From the NCBI GenBank assembly GCA_944390615.1, contig CALXRJ010000141.1, positions 1 through 5,555 of the forward strand: a stretch of 5,555 bases of DNA, given 5' to 3'. Positions 4,296 through 5,555 of this stretch are shown here, in pieces. Origin of the DNA: an uncultured Clostridia bacterium. GTDB taxonomy: Bacteria; Bacillota; Clostridia; TANB77; CAG-508. The translations under genes and the position numbers were made by a program. Numbering within the stretch: position 1 is the first letter of the stretch; every line of letters starts with the position of its first letter. Below the pieces are notes generated by a model. That model was given only the letters and a program-made list of their open reading frames with translations, was not told where the DNA came from and did not search any database.

Positions 4296-5243
4296 CTATT
4301 CCTCTTCTGGTGCAAAATCTAATCCTAGAGCATGTAATTTGGCCACTACTTCATCTAAAGATTTTTTGCCTAAGTTTCTTACTTTCATCATTTCTGATTC
4401 CGTTTTATTTGCTAAGTCCTCAACAGTTGAAATTCCGGCTCTTTTTAGGCAATTGAATGATCTTACTGATAATTCCAATTCTTCAATTGATTTTTCTAGA
4501 ATTCTTTCTTTTTTGTTTTCTTCTTTTTCTATCATAATTTTTGTATTTTTTGTAGCTTCTGATAGGTCTATAAATAATTCTAGGTGACCTGTTAATATTT
4601 TTGCTGCTAAACTTAAGGCTTCATAAGGTTTTAAGCTTCCATCTGTCCAAACTTCAATGACTAATCGATCTAAGTCAACCATTTGTCCAACTCTGGTGTT
4701 TTCAATTTGGTAATTTACTTTTTTTACTGGAGTATAGATGGAATCGATTGGAAGTACTGAAATGTCTTGATTTGGATTTTTGTTTTTATCAGATGGTACA
4801 TATCCTCTTCCTCTGTTGGCTGTTAGTTCCATAATTAAATGTCCACCTTCAGCTACAGTTGCAATATGTAAATCTGGGTTTAAGATTTCAACAGTTCCGT
4901 CTGTTTGAATATCTCCTGCGGTTACTTCACCTTCTCCTTTGAAGTCTATATGTAATACTTTTTCTTCTTCTTCATCGAATTTTAGCCTTACATTTTTTAA
5001 GTTTATGATAATTTCTGGTACATCTTCTACTACATTAGGAATACTAGAAAATTCGTGTAATACTTGATTTATTTTTACGCTTGTTATTGCGCATCCTGGA
5101 AGTGATGAAAGTAAAATACGTCTTAAAGAATTTCCTATTGTTACTCCATAACCTCTTTCTAATGGCTCACACACAAATTTTGAATAATTGTTTTCATCAT
5201 CAATTTTTATACATTCAATATTTGGCCTTTCGAATTCTATCAT
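4296..5243 (-). CDS. rpoA: DNA-directed RNA polymerase subunit alpha
   Basis: This complete 315-residue alpha subunit scaffolds RNA polymerase assembly and contacts activators and UP elements. The N-terminal domain (about 1-228) carries GNSLRRILLSSLPG at 37-50, the dimer/beta-contact segment, and later VDLDRLVIEVWTDGS and the PYEALSLAAKIL helix. A charged linker (about 230-252) leads to the C-terminal domain (about 253-308) with LELSVRSFNCLKRAGI. Arg261 there matches the DNA-contacting Arg265 of E. coli. LGKKSLDEV completes the helix-hairpin-helix part. AGGAGG (5251-5256) lies 7 bases before ATG 5243. The gene begins 15 bases after rpsD and ends in TAG. Length and motifs are normal. Confidence 0.98.
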   Translation of the reverse strand: MIEFERPNIECIKIDDENNYSKFVCEPLERGYGVTIGNSLRRILLSSLPGCAITSVKINQVLHEFSSIPNVVEDVPEIIINLKNVRLKFDEEEEKVLHIDFKGEGEVTAGDIQTDGTVEILNPDLHIATVAEGGHLIMELTANRGRGYVPSDKNKNPNQDISVLPIDSIYTPVKKVNYQIENTRVGQMVDLDRLVIEVWTDGSLKPYEALSLAAKILTGHLELFIDLSEATKNTKIMIEKEENKKERILEKSIEELELSVRSFNCLKRAGISTVEDLANKTESEMMKVRNLGKKSLDEVVAKLHALGLDFAPEEE

Positions 5244-5258
5244 TATTTAACCTCCTAA

Positions 5259-5555
5259 TTATTTAGAGTATAGCTCTACTATTAAATGCTCTTCTATTGG
5301 AATATCTATATCTTCTCTAGCAGCTAGTCTTACAACTTTTCCACTTAATTTTTCATTATCTTTTTCAAGCCATGCTGGAACTGGTCTAACTGAGTTTGCT
5401 TCAGCATTTGCTTTTATGGTACTATTTTCTTTTTTGTTTTCTCTAACGGTTATAACATCTCCTGCTTTTACTAAGTAAGAAGGTATGTTTACTTTTTTGC
5501 CATTTACTTCAAATTGTCCATGGTTTACCATTTGTCTAGCTTCTGCTCTTGATAC
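5259..5555 (-). CDS. rpsD: 30S ribosomal protein S4, C-terminal half (5' end outside window)
   Basis: Ninety-eight residues are visible, starting VSRAEARQMVNHGQFEVNG at the window edge. S4 binds 16S rRNA early in small-subunit assembly and often represses its own operon. The visible part contains the S4 RNA-binding domain (SRAEARQ, then HGQFEVNGKKVNIPSYLVKAG) and the C-terminal IPIEEHLIVELYSK-like ending. Full-length S4 is about 200 residues, so roughly half lies beyond base 5555. The ATG at 5531 is internal. The order rpsD-rpoA-rplQ is the conserved end of the alpha operon. Confidence 0.97.
   Translation of the reverse strand, partial: VSRAEARQMVNHGQFEVNGKKVNIPSYLVKAGDVITVRENKKENSTIKANAEANSVRPVPAWLEKDNEKLSGKVVRLAAREDIDIPIEEHLIVELYSK

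Overview
This is an AT-rich stretch from a low-GC Firmicute, most likely an uncultured gut-type Clostridium relative. That placement is an inference from four things: base composition, strong AGGAGG-type ribosome binding sites, a ribosomal protein L17 with the long internal insertion common in Clostridia, and a short clostridial-style pseudopilin N-terminus. The window joins two conserved housekeeping loci. The left edge holds the 3' part of rqcH (plus strand). The right edge holds the end of the alpha ribosomal operon, rpsD-rpoA-rplQ (minus strand).

Between them lies about 3 kb of accessory DNA. From left to right it contains: (a) a 19-bp perfect palindrome after rqcH; (b) a remnant of an archaeal-type (DUF234-class) ATPase gene on the minus strand, cut off at its Walker A motif; (c) a minus-strand gene with a prepilin-like N-terminus and an FGE-sulfatase/C-type-lectin-like domain, ending in a region that looks like the variable repeat (VR) of a diversity-generating retroelement (DGR), but interrupted by one in-frame TAA; (d) an 18-codon leader ORF two bases upstream of that gene; (e) a palindrome-rich regulatory region in front of a plus-strand XRE-family repressor gene that carries a 1-nt frameshift; (f) a 23-bp stem terminator between convergent genes; (g) an intact RelB/DinJ-YoeB type II toxin-antitoxin operon with a consensus promoter and repeated operator-like sites; (h) the rplQ terminator.

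The most interesting item is the DGR-type target. Its last roughly 29 codons are nearly all NNC/NNT, are GC-rich and adenine-poor, and are framed by the conserved RGG and GFRLALY motifs. A large palindrome follows just after the stop codon. No reverse transcriptase, template repeat or accessory gene is present, so the target would have to be diversified from elsewhere in the genome, or be an orphan.

Three accessory genes in about 2.2 kb each carry a lesion (truncation, nonsense codon, frameshift), while both flanking housekeeping loci and the toxin-antitoxin pair read through cleanly. Either this is a decaying accessory island, or some of the single-base lesions are assembly errors. Only read-level data can separate these.
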